Below are positions 1-7,456 of a stretch of 64,000 bases of DNA, piece after piece. Position numbers and translations under genes: made by a program. The DNA comes from JAICSD01 sp963836665 (GTDB taxonomy: Bacteria; Acidobacteriota; Vicinamibacteria; Vicinamibacterales; 2-12-FULL-66-21), in the NCBI GenBank assembly GCA_963836665.1, contig CAWIKL010000002.1, positions 1,054,001-1,118,000 on the forward strand. The letters are read 5' to 3'. Under the pieces are notes generated by a model. The model was not told the DNA's origin and searched no databases. It saw nothing but the letters and a program-made list of their open reading frames with translations. Within the stretch, counting starts at the first letter, position 1, and each line of letters starts with the position of its first letter.

Positions 1-309
1 GCGGCGGCCGAGGACCTCACGGTCAACTTCTCGCTCGACGGCACGATCGACATCGGCAACCATCGTCTCGCGATCGTGGAGGGGGCGCATGTCCAGGCGG
101 CGGTGAAAGCCGCCTCAGTCGAGGTGCGTGGGCACCTCGATGGTCACATCTCGGCAGATCGCGTCGAGCTCGGCCCGACAGCCGTCGTCACCGCCAGCGT
201 GGTCGCGCCGAAGCTGGTGCTGCACGACGGCGCGCAGTTGACCGGTCCCGTCAACACCGACCGCGCACAGGCCGCCGTCAGCGTCGCGCGCCACCGGCAG
301 AAGGCGTAA
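1..309 (+). CDS. Bactofilin (polymer-forming cytoskeletal protein), 5' end missing
   Basis: The frame is open from base 1 and gives the last 102 residues of a bactofilin-type (DUF583) protein. The short, regularly spaced hydrophobic/glycine pattern (for example VRGHLDGHISADRVELGPTA, then VVAPKLVLHDGAQLTGPVNT) is the right-handed beta-helix rung repeat of that family. Bactofilins polymerise without nucleotide under the membrane and scaffold cell-wall or stalk machinery. The family core is about 110-120 residues, so little beyond the N-terminal tail is missing. The gene converges on an mreB gene 17 bp away, so two cytoskeletal genes are side by side. The real start lies outside the window. Confidence 0.85.
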   Translation, partial: AAAEDLTVNFSLDGTIDIGNHRLAIVEGAHVQAAVKAASVEVRGHLDGHISADRVELGPTAVVTASVVAPKLVLHDGAQLTGPVNTDRAQAAVSVARHRQKA

Positions 310-325
310 CCGCGATCGCGGCGGC

Positions 326-1333
326 CTAGCTCGCAGCCACCTTCCGCAGCAGGCCCAGGTCCCCCAGCATCATGCCGGCGCCGAGGACGACTGACGTGAG
401 CGGATTTTCGGCGACGAGCACCGGCAGCCCGACGTCGTCGCGCAGACGGTGGTCGAGATTGCGCAGCAGCGCGCCGCCGCCGGTCAGGACGATCCCGCGG
501 TCGTAGATGTCGGCGCACAGCTCCGGCGGAATCTTCTCGAGCGCTTCGCGGACCGCGCGGATGATCTGCTGCAGCGGATCGGCGAGCGCCGTGCGCACGT
601 CCTCGTCGGTGATGGTGACCGTTTTCGGCACGCCCTCCAGGACGTGTCGTCCCTTGACCAGCATCTCCAGCTTCTGATCGAGCGGCATCGCCGAGCCGAT
701 CTCGAACTTGATCTGCTGCGCGGTACGTTCGCCGATGTAGAGATTGAACGTCTTGCGCATGTAGCTGATGATCGCGTCGTCCATCGCATCGCCGGCGACC
801 CGCAGCGATCGGCCGTAGACCGACCCGGCCATCGAGATGACGGCGATGTCGGTGGTGCCACCGCCGATGTCGATGATCATGTTGCCGGCGGCGTCGGTCA
901 CTGGCAGGCCGGCGCCAATCGCGGCCGCCATCGGTTCCTCGACGAGGTGCACTTCGCTCGCCTTGACACGGAAGCCGCTGTCGCGCACGGCGCGCCGCTC
1001 CACCTGCGTGATTTCGGACGGCACGCCAATGACCAGCCGCGGGCGTTTCAGGTAGGTCCGCCCCATCGCCTTGCGCACGAAATGCACGAGCATCTTCTCG
1101 GCGGCATCGAAATCGGCAATCACGCCGTCGCGCAGCGGCCGCACCGGCTTGATGTATCCGGGCGTCCGCCCGAGCATCTCGTGCGCCTCGTGGCCGACCG
1201 CTTCAACGGTGCCCCGGGCGGTGTTGAAGGCGACGATGGATGGCTCGTTGAGGACGATGCCCTGGCCGAGGGCGAAGACGCAGGTGTTGGCGGTGCCGAG
1301 ATCGATCGCGATGTCTGTGGAAAAGAGACCCAT
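326..1333 (-). CDS. mreB: Actin-like rod-shape protein MreB, copy 1
   Basis: This 335-aa actin-fold ATPase has the phosphate-1 loop DLGTANT (residues 11-17), phosphate-2 loop IDIGGGTTD (154-162) and adenosine motif TGGGA (284-288). MreB polymerises on the inner membrane and guides elongasome cell-wall synthesis. Length matches the family. An in-frame ATG seven codons upstream (1354) exists, but the equivalent ATG in copy 2 is out of frame, so the start before GLFSTD is preferred. No mreC, mreD, pbp2 or rodA lies nearby. Copy 2 at 3558-4574 is about 84% identical by hand alignment. Upstream, both copies share a short word (GAACG-A/G-ATCATGC on the coding strand), which supports duplication of the leader as well. 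Confidence 0.95.
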   Translation of the reverse strand: MGLFSTDIAIDLGTANTCVFALGQGIVLNEPSIVAFNTARGTVEAVGHEAHEMLGRTPGYIKPVRPLRDGVIADFDAAEKMLVHFVRKAMGRTYLKRPRLVIGVPSEITQVERRAVRDSGFRVKASEVHLVEEPMAAAIGAGLPVTDAAGNMIIDIGGGTTDIAVISMAGSVYGRSLRVAGDAMDDAIISYMRKTFNLYIGERTAQQIKFEIGSAMPLDQKLEMLVKGRHVLEGVPKTVTITDEDVRTALADPLQQIIRAVREALEKIPPELCADIYDRGIVLTGGGALLRNLDHRLRDDVGLPVLVAENPLTSVVLGAGMMLGDLGLLRKVAAS

Positions 1334-1440
1334 GGATGCGGCTGCGCGCAGCATGATCCGTTCCCGGTATTCGCCCGGGCCACGCCGGGAAGGCTGGCGA
1401 TCGAGGCGGCGGAAAGTTACACCGTCGAGTATTTCTTACG

Positions 1441-2382
1441 CTACCCGCCCGGGTGCTGCTCGCGGAGTTCTTTCAGGCGCTCGAGGATCGCCTTCAGGTG
1501 TCCGCGCTCTGCCATGTCGGCAAGATGGCCGTGGCGGCATCGATCGAGGCGAACGTGCAGCGTCAGCAATTTCGTCAGGACGTCCGCATCGGCGTTGGCC
1601 ACCAGCGTGGCGTTCTCCACGTAGCGGCATCCGTCCTCCTGCCAACTCTCCCAGTCGCAGTCGACGCACCAGCCGGCGTCTTCGATCGTCTGGATGAAGT
1701 CGGTCGCCCACGGCGCCAGTTCGCAATACGGCATGATCACGCTACCATCGCTCATCACGGGCGACACCAGGGCCGCAAACGAGTCGGCCTTGTTGAAGTA
1801 GGGGGCGAACTTGAGCAGCGCGTCGCAGCGATCGCCAAACGACAACCCCGTCTTCCCGCTCTGCGCACACGCCCAGCGCACGATGAACTCGCGCTGCTCG
1901 TGCGTTTCCGGCGAATGCTTGAAGCCGTCGGGGGTCCCTGCCCTGAGCTCGGCGATGCGCTCGAGCGCCTGCAGCGCCGTGCGGCCTTCTGTCGCGACTA
2001 GCCAGCAGCCGACCACCGTGCCGGTCCGCCCGATGCCCCCCCAGCAGTGCAGGTAGACGGCCCGACCGGCGGTGATCTCCTGCCCGACGTGATCCAGCAC
2101 GGCCGCCATCTGGGCGCTGGTCGGAACGCCCATGTCGGGAATCGCCATCCGCCGGTAGGCGACGTCGTGCCCGCGTTGGACGGCGAGCGTCTTCACCGCG
2201 GCGTCGTAGGGAACGAGGCCGTCACCGGTTTCGGTGAGGTCGACGAAGGAGCGGATGCCGGCGTCGAGCAGCGCCGTCAGCTTGTGCCGCGCCGCGGCCG
2301 CGCGCCGCTCCGATGGATAGCCGCCGGCGAGGAACTGGCTGGGACTGACCCAGTAGGAATCGGGGATGGGGCGTTGATGCAT
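1441..2382 (-). CDS. Dual-specificity/tyrosine phosphatase-like protein with DUF6508-like tail
   Basis: The protein has 313 aa. Residues 1-170 form a cysteine-phosphatase domain with the P-loop HCWGGIGRTG, giving the CX5R signature C113/R119, and a candidate general-acid Asp83 in the IPDMG loop. Such domains remove phosphate from Tyr/Ser/Thr or from phospho-metabolites. From about residue 190 to 300 the pattern MPYCELAPWATDFIQ followed by a Trp/Cys-rich segment resembles DUF6508, a domain of unknown function usually found alone. No signal peptide is visible, so it is probably cytosolic. A perfect TATAAT lies 10 nt before the ATG with no Shine-Dalgarno, so the mRNA may be leaderless. Its substrate is unknown; the Hanks kinases in this window are conceivable partners (inference). 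Confidence 0.75.
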   Translation of the reverse strand: MHQRPIPDSYWVSPSQFLAGGYPSERRAAAARHKLTALLDAGIRSFVDLTETGDGLVPYDAAVKTLAVQRGHDVAYRRMAIPDMGVPTSAQMAAVLDHVGQEITAGRAVYLHCWGGIGRTGTVVGCWLVATEGRTALQALERIAELRAGTPDGFKHSPETHEQREFIVRWACAQSGKTGLSFGDRCDALLKFAPYFNKADSFAALVSPVMSDGSVIMPYCELAPWATDFIQTIEDAGWCVDCDWESWQEDGCRYVENATLVANADADVLTKLLTLHVRLDRCRHGHLADMAERGHLKAILERLKELREQHPGG

Positions 2383-2392
2383 TCGGCCGGTG

Positions 2393-2398
2393 ATTATA
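2393..2398 (-). promoter_or_regulatory. -10 box (TATAAT) for the phosphatase gene
   Basis: On the minus strand TATAAT ends 10 nt before the ATG at 2382. Transcription would begin within a few bases of the start codon. No convincing -35 or Shine-Dalgarno sequence is seen. Confidence 0.45.
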
Positions 2399-2435
2399 GC
2401 CGCGACAGTTGCCGGCGCGCGCTGGTTCGCTCGTC

Positions 2436-2801
2436 TCAGCCGGCCTGCATGCCCCCCATGTTCAGGAGCGCCTCCGCCTCGTCATCGAAAATGTCGAACA
2501 CCATCGTCATGTGCGCGATGCCGAGGACGCGACGCGCCGTCGGCGACGGGCGCAGCAGCTTCAGGTGGCCGCCCCGCCGCGTCACGTGGCGGAACATGGC
2601 GACGAGCAGGCCGACGCCGCCGCTGTCGAGGCGCTTCACTTGCTCCAAATCCAGCAGGATCTCGATCGTGCCCTCGGCAACAGCCGACGAGATCGCCTCG
2701 CGCAGCTGCCGCGTCGCTTCGTCGTAGACGAGCCCCCCGGAGAGCCGGAAGACGGTCACCCTGCCGGCGGCGTGGTGGGTAATCTGCAGCTCCGACACCA
2801 T
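2436..2801 (-). CDS. STAS-domain anti-sigma-factor antagonist-like protein
   Basis: This 121-aa protein is a single STAS domain. The segment VKRLDSGGVGLLV carries Ser60 at the position phosphorylated in SpoIIAA/RsbV-type antagonists, followed by the GGVGLL helix. In that family the unphosphorylated form binds an anti-sigma kinase and frees a sigma factor. No partner kinase (RsbW/SpoIIAB type) or sigma factor is adjacent, so its target is unknown. It lies 53 bp upstream of the phosphatase gene on the same strand and may be co-transcribed. A loose -10 (TAGACT) lies 15 nt before the ATG. Confidence 0.85.
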   Translation of the reverse strand: MVSELQITHHAAGRVTVFRLSGGLVYDEATRQLREAISSAVAEGTIEILLDLEQVKRLDSGGVGLLVAMFRHVTRRGGHLKLLRPSPTARRVLGIAHMTMVFDIFDDEAEALLNMGGMQAG

Positions 2802-2864
2802 GCGTTCCAGCCGTGTAGTCTATCGCGGCCCCTCCTCCGATGCCACGCCTGCGCCGCGCTGCGC

Positions 2865-2870
2865 TAGAAT
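2865..2870 (+). promoter_or_regulatory. -10 box (TAGAAT) for the small exported protein
   Basis: TAGAAT lies 87 nt upstream of the chosen start at 2958 and would give a leader of about 80 nt containing a GGAG Shine-Dalgarno site. No clear -35 is visible. Confidence 0.35.
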
Positions 2871-2957
2871 GTGCCGCACCCCGACAGTTTGGAAGGCTCC
2901 TTCGCGATTCGCACGACTCGTGTGTCCCTGGGCAACCGCAGAATGAACGGAGAAACG

Positions 2958-3488
2958 ATGCGTAAGACAGTCCTGTGCATGCTCGCCCTCATGGCGCTGG
3001 CGATCCCCGCCAGCGCGCAGAAGCTGACCGGCAAGGTTCACTGCGCCAAGGGAGACCCGAACTACTCCATCGACGTCGGCGACAGACCCGGCCACATGCT
3101 CGCATCGCGCAAGGCGGCGTGCACGTGGGCCGAGGGAACGATCGGGGACAGCGTGGTCAAGACCGGGGTCGACGTCGGCACCACGGAAATCAACGGTGCC
3201 ACCGCCCGCGACAATGGCTATCACACCGCCACGCTCGACAACGGCGACAAGTTCACAGTGAAGTTCAGCGCCGCGATGACGTTGAACAAGGACGGCGCCG
3301 GCACCTTCGACGGAAAATGGACGTTCGTGAGCGGCACCGGCAAGCTCAAAGGCATCAAGGGCAGCGGCACCTACACGGGTGTCGCCAGCGCCGACGGCAG
3401 CGGCGACGTGACGGTCGATGGCGAGTACGCGCTCGCGGCGGCGAAGGCGCCCGCCAAGGCCCCCGCCGCACCGGCCAAGAAGAAGTAG
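2958..3488 (+). CDS. Exported protein of unknown function
   Basis: The 176-aa product starts with a clear Sec signal peptide (residues 1-20, cleavage after PASA). A beta-rich middle has repeated Gly/Thr/Asp strands, and the tail alternates Ala, Pro and Lys and ends KKK. Two cysteines (in VHCAKG and AACTW) could form a disulfide. The ATG at 2958 is preferred over an upstream in-frame GTG at 2871 because it has GGAG at a good distance and starts the signal peptide directly. I recognise no family. The repeated GTFDGKWTFVSGTGKLKGIK-type strands resemble small periplasmic beta-barrel proteins, but that is only a shape argument. Confidence 0.8.
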   Translation: MRKTVLCMLALMALAIPASAQKLTGKVHCAKGDPNYSIDVGDRPGHMLASRKAACTWAEGTIGDSVVKTGVDVGTTEINGATARDNGYHTATLDNGDKFTVKFSAAMTLNKDGAGTFDGKWTFVSGTGKLKGIKGSGTYTGVASADGSGDVTVDGEYALAAAKAPAKAPAAPAKKK

Positions 3489-3497
3489 CGACACGCC

Positions 3498-3559
3498 AGC
3501 CCGCGGCCGGACGCGCGAAGGCTATGCAATTTCCCCTTCGATGCCACTTGCCGCGGGCT
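3498..3559. terminator. Nested inverted repeat between convergent genes
   Basis: AGCCCGCGG (3498-3506) is perfectly complementary to CCGCGGGCT (3551-3559). Inside it CGAAGG (3516-3521) pairs with CCTTCG (3535-3540). The hairpin sits between the stop of the small exported protein and the stop of mreB copy 2 and overlaps the latter. It has no T-tract, so it could be a bidirectional transcript-end structure rather than a classical terminator. Confidence 0.5.
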
Positions 3560-4574
3560 AGTTCGCGCAGACCTTGCGCAGCAACGAGAAGTCGGTGAGC
3601 ATCATCCCGGCGCCCATCACCACCGACATCAGCGGGTTCTCGGCGACCAGCACCGGCAATCCGGTCTCGTGCCGCAGCCGCTTGTCGAGATCGCGCAGCA
3701 GCGCGCCACCGCCGGTCAGCACCACGCCGCGATCGTAGATGTCGGCGGACAGTTCGGGCGGAACCCGTTCGAGCGACTCGCGCACGGCCTGGACGATCTG
3801 GCGCAGCGGCTCGGCCAGCGCACCGCGGATGTCGCCGTCACTCACGGTCACGGTGCGCGGCACCCCTTCGACGACGTGCCGCCCCTTGACGTCCATCTGC
3901 AGCGACTCGTCGAGCGGCATCGCCGAGCCGATTTCGAACTTGATCTGCTGCGCCGTCCGTTCGCCGATGTGCAGGCTGAAGGTCTTGCGCATGAAGGTGA
4001 TGATCGCTTCGTCCATCGCGTCGCCGGCCACGCGCAGCGAGCGGCCGTAGACGGTGCCGGCCATCGAGATCACGGCGATGTCGGTCGTGCCGCCGCCGAT
4101 GTCGATCACCATGTTGCCGGCGGCGTCGGTGATCGGCAGCCCGGCGCCGATGGCCGCGGCCATCGGCTCGTCGACGAGGTGCACCTCGCTGGCCTTGACG
4201 CGGAAGCCGCTGTCGCGCACGGCGCGCCGTTCGACCTGGGTGATCTCCGAGGGCACGCCGATGACCAGCCGCGGCCGCTTCAGGTACGACCGGCCCATCG
4301 CCTTGCGGACGAAGTGCACGAGCATCTTCTCTGCCGCCTCGAAGTCGGCGATGACACCGTCACGCAGAGGGCGCACGGCGCGAATGTTGGGCGGCGTGCG
4401 CCCGAGCATCTCGTGCGCCTCCTGGCCGACCGCCTCGACCTGTCCTTTCGCCGTGTTGAACGCGACAATCGACGGCTCGTTGAGGACGACGCCCCGGCCT
4501 TCCGCGAACACGCAGGTGTTGGCCGTGCCGAGATCGATGGCGAGGTCGGTGGAGAACATGGCGGCGAGATTCAT
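3558..4574 (-). CDS. mreB: Actin-like rod-shape protein MreB, copy 2
   Basis: This 338-aa MreB carries all actin-fold nucleotide motifs (DLGTANT, IDIGGGTTD, TGGGA). It differs from copy 1 mostly by conservative changes, with the greatest divergence in the last third and at the C-terminus (CAN versus AAS). The frame stays open upstream to 4886, but that extension overlaps the end of the kinase gene and has no MreB character. The start is therefore the ATG at 4574, or the ATG at 4559 immediately before FSTD. Like copy 1 it has no mreC/mreD partners here. Whether the two filaments co-polymerise or serve separate machines cannot be told from sequence. Confidence 0.95.
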   Translation of the reverse strand: MNLAAMFSTDLAIDLGTANTCVFAEGRGVVLNEPSIVAFNTAKGQVEAVGQEAHEMLGRTPPNIRAVRPLRDGVIADFEAAEKMLVHFVRKAMGRSYLKRPRLVIGVPSEITQVERRAVRDSGFRVKASEVHLVDEPMAAAIGAGLPITDAAGNMVIDIGGGTTDIAVISMAGTVYGRSLRVAGDAMDEAIITFMRKTFSLHIGERTAQQIKFEIGSAMPLDESLQMDVKGRHVVEGVPRTVTVSDGDIRGALAEPLRQIVQAVRESLERVPPELSADIYDRGVVLTGGGALLRDLDKRLRHETGLPVLVAENPLMSVVMGAGMMLTDFSLLRKVCAN

Positions 4575-4710
4575 GATGCGCGCGCGAAACGCATGATTCG
4601 TTCCGCCCCGCGCCTGGCCGATCTTCACGGAAGTGCGCGAGTTGTCAGCAGCGCCGGTTACAAAGCCGGCATCCGCTGACGGATCTGATCCCTGTCCGCG
4701 CGCGCGAACC

Positions 4711-7326
4711 TCACCGCTTTTCCGCAATCCAGATGTCGGCTTCGGCGCGCAGCGAGCCGTAATAAATGGTCCGGCCGTCGGGGGAGATCGCAAAGACATC
4801 GTCGATCGACGGCCCCGGCAGCGGCACGTCGACGACAGTGCGCTGGCGCGACACCGTGTCGAACAGCACGAGCTGCGACCCGGCACCGGTGAAGTAGATC
4901 AACCGCCGGCCGTCGGGCAGGAAGCGCACACCGAACGTGTCGTCAGTGGACCACGTGGTGAGGCTGCGTGCGCGGAGGTCGTAGGTGGCAACACCCACCG
5001 CACTGCCGGTAGGTGAGCGAAGCCCGCCGGCCAGCCTGGTGCCGTCGGGCGAAATCGACGTCGCGGTGAACGCCGCCGGTTTCTGGTTCGCCAGAGGCTC
5101 GGGGGTCGAGTAGCCGGCGCCGGTTGGGCGCACGATGTATGGGCCGACCGTGCTGGTGGCGCTCGAGAAGAATACGCTGTCGCCGATCGGCGACGCCAAC
5201 GGGTAGATGGCGCCGACCGGCACGCTGGCGATCTTGCGCAGGCTGCCGCCGTCGGTCCGCATCATCCACACGTCCCAGTTGTGGTCCCGCGTGGAGTAGA
5301 ACACCACTGACTTACCGTCACGCGTGAACATCGGCGCGCGATCGCGCGCCGCGTCGTCAGTCAGGCGCCGGATCTTCGACCCGTCGGCTGGCCCGATGAA
5401 GACGTCTTCCTGCTGGGCGCCGATGCTGAAGTAGGCGATCTCGCGCCCGTCGGGAGACACGTCGGAAGGGATGCGGATGTTGTTCGATCCGTCGAGCACG
5501 CGCGGCATGCCGGCATGTCCGGTCGCCGGGTCGAAAGGAATGGCGACCGGGTTGATCGCCTTCACGGCGGAGCGGAACACGAGGCGCGATCCGTCCTTCG
5601 AAAAACGCGGCCATGACGTCGACGCCTGCACCCCATTGGTCACCGGTTCCGGCTCGCGGAGCGTCCGTCCGGAGGCCTCGTCGATCGACACCCGCCACAG
5701 GTTCATCGCCCCGCCACGATCGCTCGAGTAATAGAGGTATCGGCCATCAGGCGACCAGGCTGGCGACCAGTCGATGGCGGCGTCGGCGGTAACCTGCGTG
5801 CGCGCTCCGCCGGCGGCCGGCACGGTGAAGATGTCACGCTGCCCGTGCGTGTTGGACCAGTAAGCGATTCGTGCCCCCGACGGCGACCACACCGGCTGCA
5901 TGGCGTCGCCGTCGACCAGCTTCCTTGGTGTGCCGCCGCCGGCATCGACCACGAAGAGGGTGCTTTCAATCTGGCGATCGGCGGGATCCCGCGCCTCTTC
6001 AGTCACAAACGCGATCGCCTTGCCGTCGGGCGACCACGTGGGATTGAAGCCGGCGTCGGTGAGGCGGCGTACCGACTCGCCGGTCGCTCCCGCCACGAAA
6101 ATGCCGCCGTCGGCGTCGATCTCGTGATAGGCCATCAACGCACCGTCGGGTGAATACGCGGGCGCGCCGTAGTCGTGCGCCGGATCGACGACGATGGGCG
6201 TCGCGTTGCGGCCGCCGACGCGCTGCGCATAGATGCCGGCTCGCCCGTTCACGCGCATCTCATAGGCGACGGTGCCGCCGTCGGGCGAGATCGACGGCGC
6301 GGTCTCCTCGCCGGCCGCCTCGGTGACGGGGGTGAATCGCTGCCACATCGATGCCGGCAGCGGCGGCCGGCCGACGGCCCACACGGCGGCGGCCGCCACG
6401 ACGGCCAGCCCGGCGACCGTCCACGGCAGCCAGGCGCGCGCCGTGCCCCGAGGCGCCGCAGCGGCCGCCTTGGTCGAGCCAGACGCGGTTGACGTCGACA
6501 GGGTTTCGAGCGCGAACGCGAGATCGGTGGCCGACTGGAAGCGGTGGTCGGGATTCTTCTCGAGGCAGCGCCGGACGATGCGGTCGAGCGTGGGCGGAAT
6601 CGACAGGCGGTCGAGATCGAGCTCGGGCGGCTCCTTCGACAAGACCGCCGTCATTGTGTCAGCCGCGGTTTCCCCGCTGAACGCCCGCTGCCCGCTCAGC
6701 ATCTCGTAGAGCACCGTGCCCAGGGCAAAGATGTCGGCACGGTGATCGACGTCGAGGCCGCGCACCTGCTCAGGGGCCATGTAGGCAAACGTGCCGACGA
6801 CGGTGCCGGTCGTGGTCACTGCGCGCGTCGCGTCGCCCGGCAGCGGTGCGATGGGCTTGGCCAGGCCGAAGTCGAGAATCTTGACGTGATCGTCGCGCGT
6901 GACCATGACGTTCTCGGGCTTGAGATCGCGATGGACGATGCCACGGGCGTGGGCGGCGGCGATCCCGCGCGCGATCTGCTGCGCGTAGCCGGCGGCGCGG
7001 CGCGCGCTCAGCGGGCCGTTGGCCATCCTGACGCGCAGCGTGTCGCCATCGACCAGCTCCGTAACGACGAACGCCGTGCGCTCGTCGTGGCCCAATTCGT
7101 AGATGGCAAGGATGTTCGGATGCGAGAGACTAGCGACGCTCAGGGCCTCACGCTCGAAGCGTGCCAGCGCGTCGGCGTCGCGGGCCAGCTGCGGCGAGAG
7201 GACCTTGATCGCGACGTCTCGCTCCAGCCTGGCGTCGCGCGCGCGGTAGACCTCGCCCATGCCGCCGGCGCCGATTGGAGTGAGGATCTGGTACGAGCCG
7301 AGACGGCTCCCTGGGACGAGGGACAT
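4711..7326 (-). CDS. Membrane Ser/Thr protein kinase with TolB-like beta-propeller
   Basis: The protein has 871 aa. The Hanks-type kinase (about 12-275) has the glycine loop GAGGMGEV, Lys41, Glu60, catalytic HRDLKPEN (Asp134), DFG (152-154) and APE (184-186), so it looks active. One transmembrane helix (about 297-318) leads to an extracytoplasmic C-terminal half of repeated SPDG and WSPDG blades (PD40/TolB-like propeller). This build is typical of Acidobacteriota sensor kinases in which the propeller binds an unknown ligand or protein. A TATAAT 14 nt before the ATG suggests a very short leader. Its stop lies 137 bp from the mreB copy 2 start, so read-through into mreB is possible. Confidence 0.93.
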   Translation of the reverse strand: MSLVPGSRLGSYQILTPIGAGGMGEVYRARDARLERDVAIKVLSPQLARDADALARFEREALSVASLSHPNILAIYELGHDERTAFVVTELVDGDTLRVRMANGPLSARRAAGYAQQIARGIAAAHARGIVHRDLKPENVMVTRDDHVKILDFGLAKPIAPLPGDATRAVTTTGTVVGTFAYMAPEQVRGLDVDHRADIFALGTVLYEMLSGQRAFSGETAADTMTAVLSKEPPELDLDRLSIPPTLDRIVRRCLEKNPDHRFQSATDLAFALETLSTSTASGSTKAAAAAPRGTARAWLPWTVAGLAVVAAAAVWAVGRPPLPASMWQRFTPVTEAAGEETAPSISPDGGTVAYEMRVNGRAGIYAQRVGGRNATPIVVDPAHDYGAPAYSPDGALMAYHEIDADGGIFVAGATGESVRRLTDAGFNPTWSPDGKAIAFVTEEARDPADRQIESTLFVVDAGGGTPRKLVDGDAMQPVWSPSGARIAYWSNTHGQRDIFTVPAAGGARTQVTADAAIDWSPAWSPDGRYLYYSSDRGGAMNLWRVSIDEASGRTLREPEPVTNGVQASTSWPRFSKDGSRLVFRSAVKAINPVAIPFDPATGHAGMPRVLDGSNNIRIPSDVSPDGREIAYFSIGAQQEDVFIGPADGSKIRRLTDDAARDRAPMFTRDGKSVVFYSTRDHNWDVWMMRTDGGSLRKIASVPVGAIYPLASPIGDSVFFSSATSTVGPYIVRPTGAGYSTPEPLANQKPAAFTATSISPDGTRLAGGLRSPTGSAVGVATYDLRARSLTTWSTDDTFGVRFLPDGRRLIYFTGAGSQLVLFDTVSRQRTVVDVPLPGPSIDDVFAISPDGRTIYYGSLRAEADIWIAEKR

Positions 7327-7340
7327 GCGCGATGGCGGCG

Positions 7341-7346
7341 ATTATA
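7341..7346 (-). promoter_or_regulatory. -10 box (TATAAT) for the propeller kinase
   Basis: On the minus strand TATAAT ends 14 nt before the ATG at 7326, leaving only a few nucleotides of leader and no Shine-Dalgarno. Confidence 0.45.
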
Positions 7347-7378
7347 TGGGGCTTTGCCGCCGAACGTCCGAGGAAGCT

Positions 7379-7420
7379 CAGGAGGTTCCGGAAAGCTCGA
7401 GCCTTCCGGATGGCCTCCTG
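7379..7420. terminator. Stable hairpin between the Ig-repeat gene and the kinase
   Basis: CAGGAGG (7379-7385) pairs with CCTCCTG (7414-7420), and CCGGAA (7388-7393) pairs with TTCCGG (7404-7409) inside it. It lies downstream of the 7457-11644 stop and just upstream of the kinase promoter. There is no T-tract, so the terminator role is inferred from position only. Confidence 0.4.
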
Positions 7421-7456
7421 ACCTGCGATCTCCTGTCGATCCGCCGACGGGCGGGG

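Noticed and set aside
4575..4886. N-terminal extension of MreB copy 2 to 442 aa
   Set aside because: It overlaps the kinase gene, has no MreB character, and copy 1 supports the short start.
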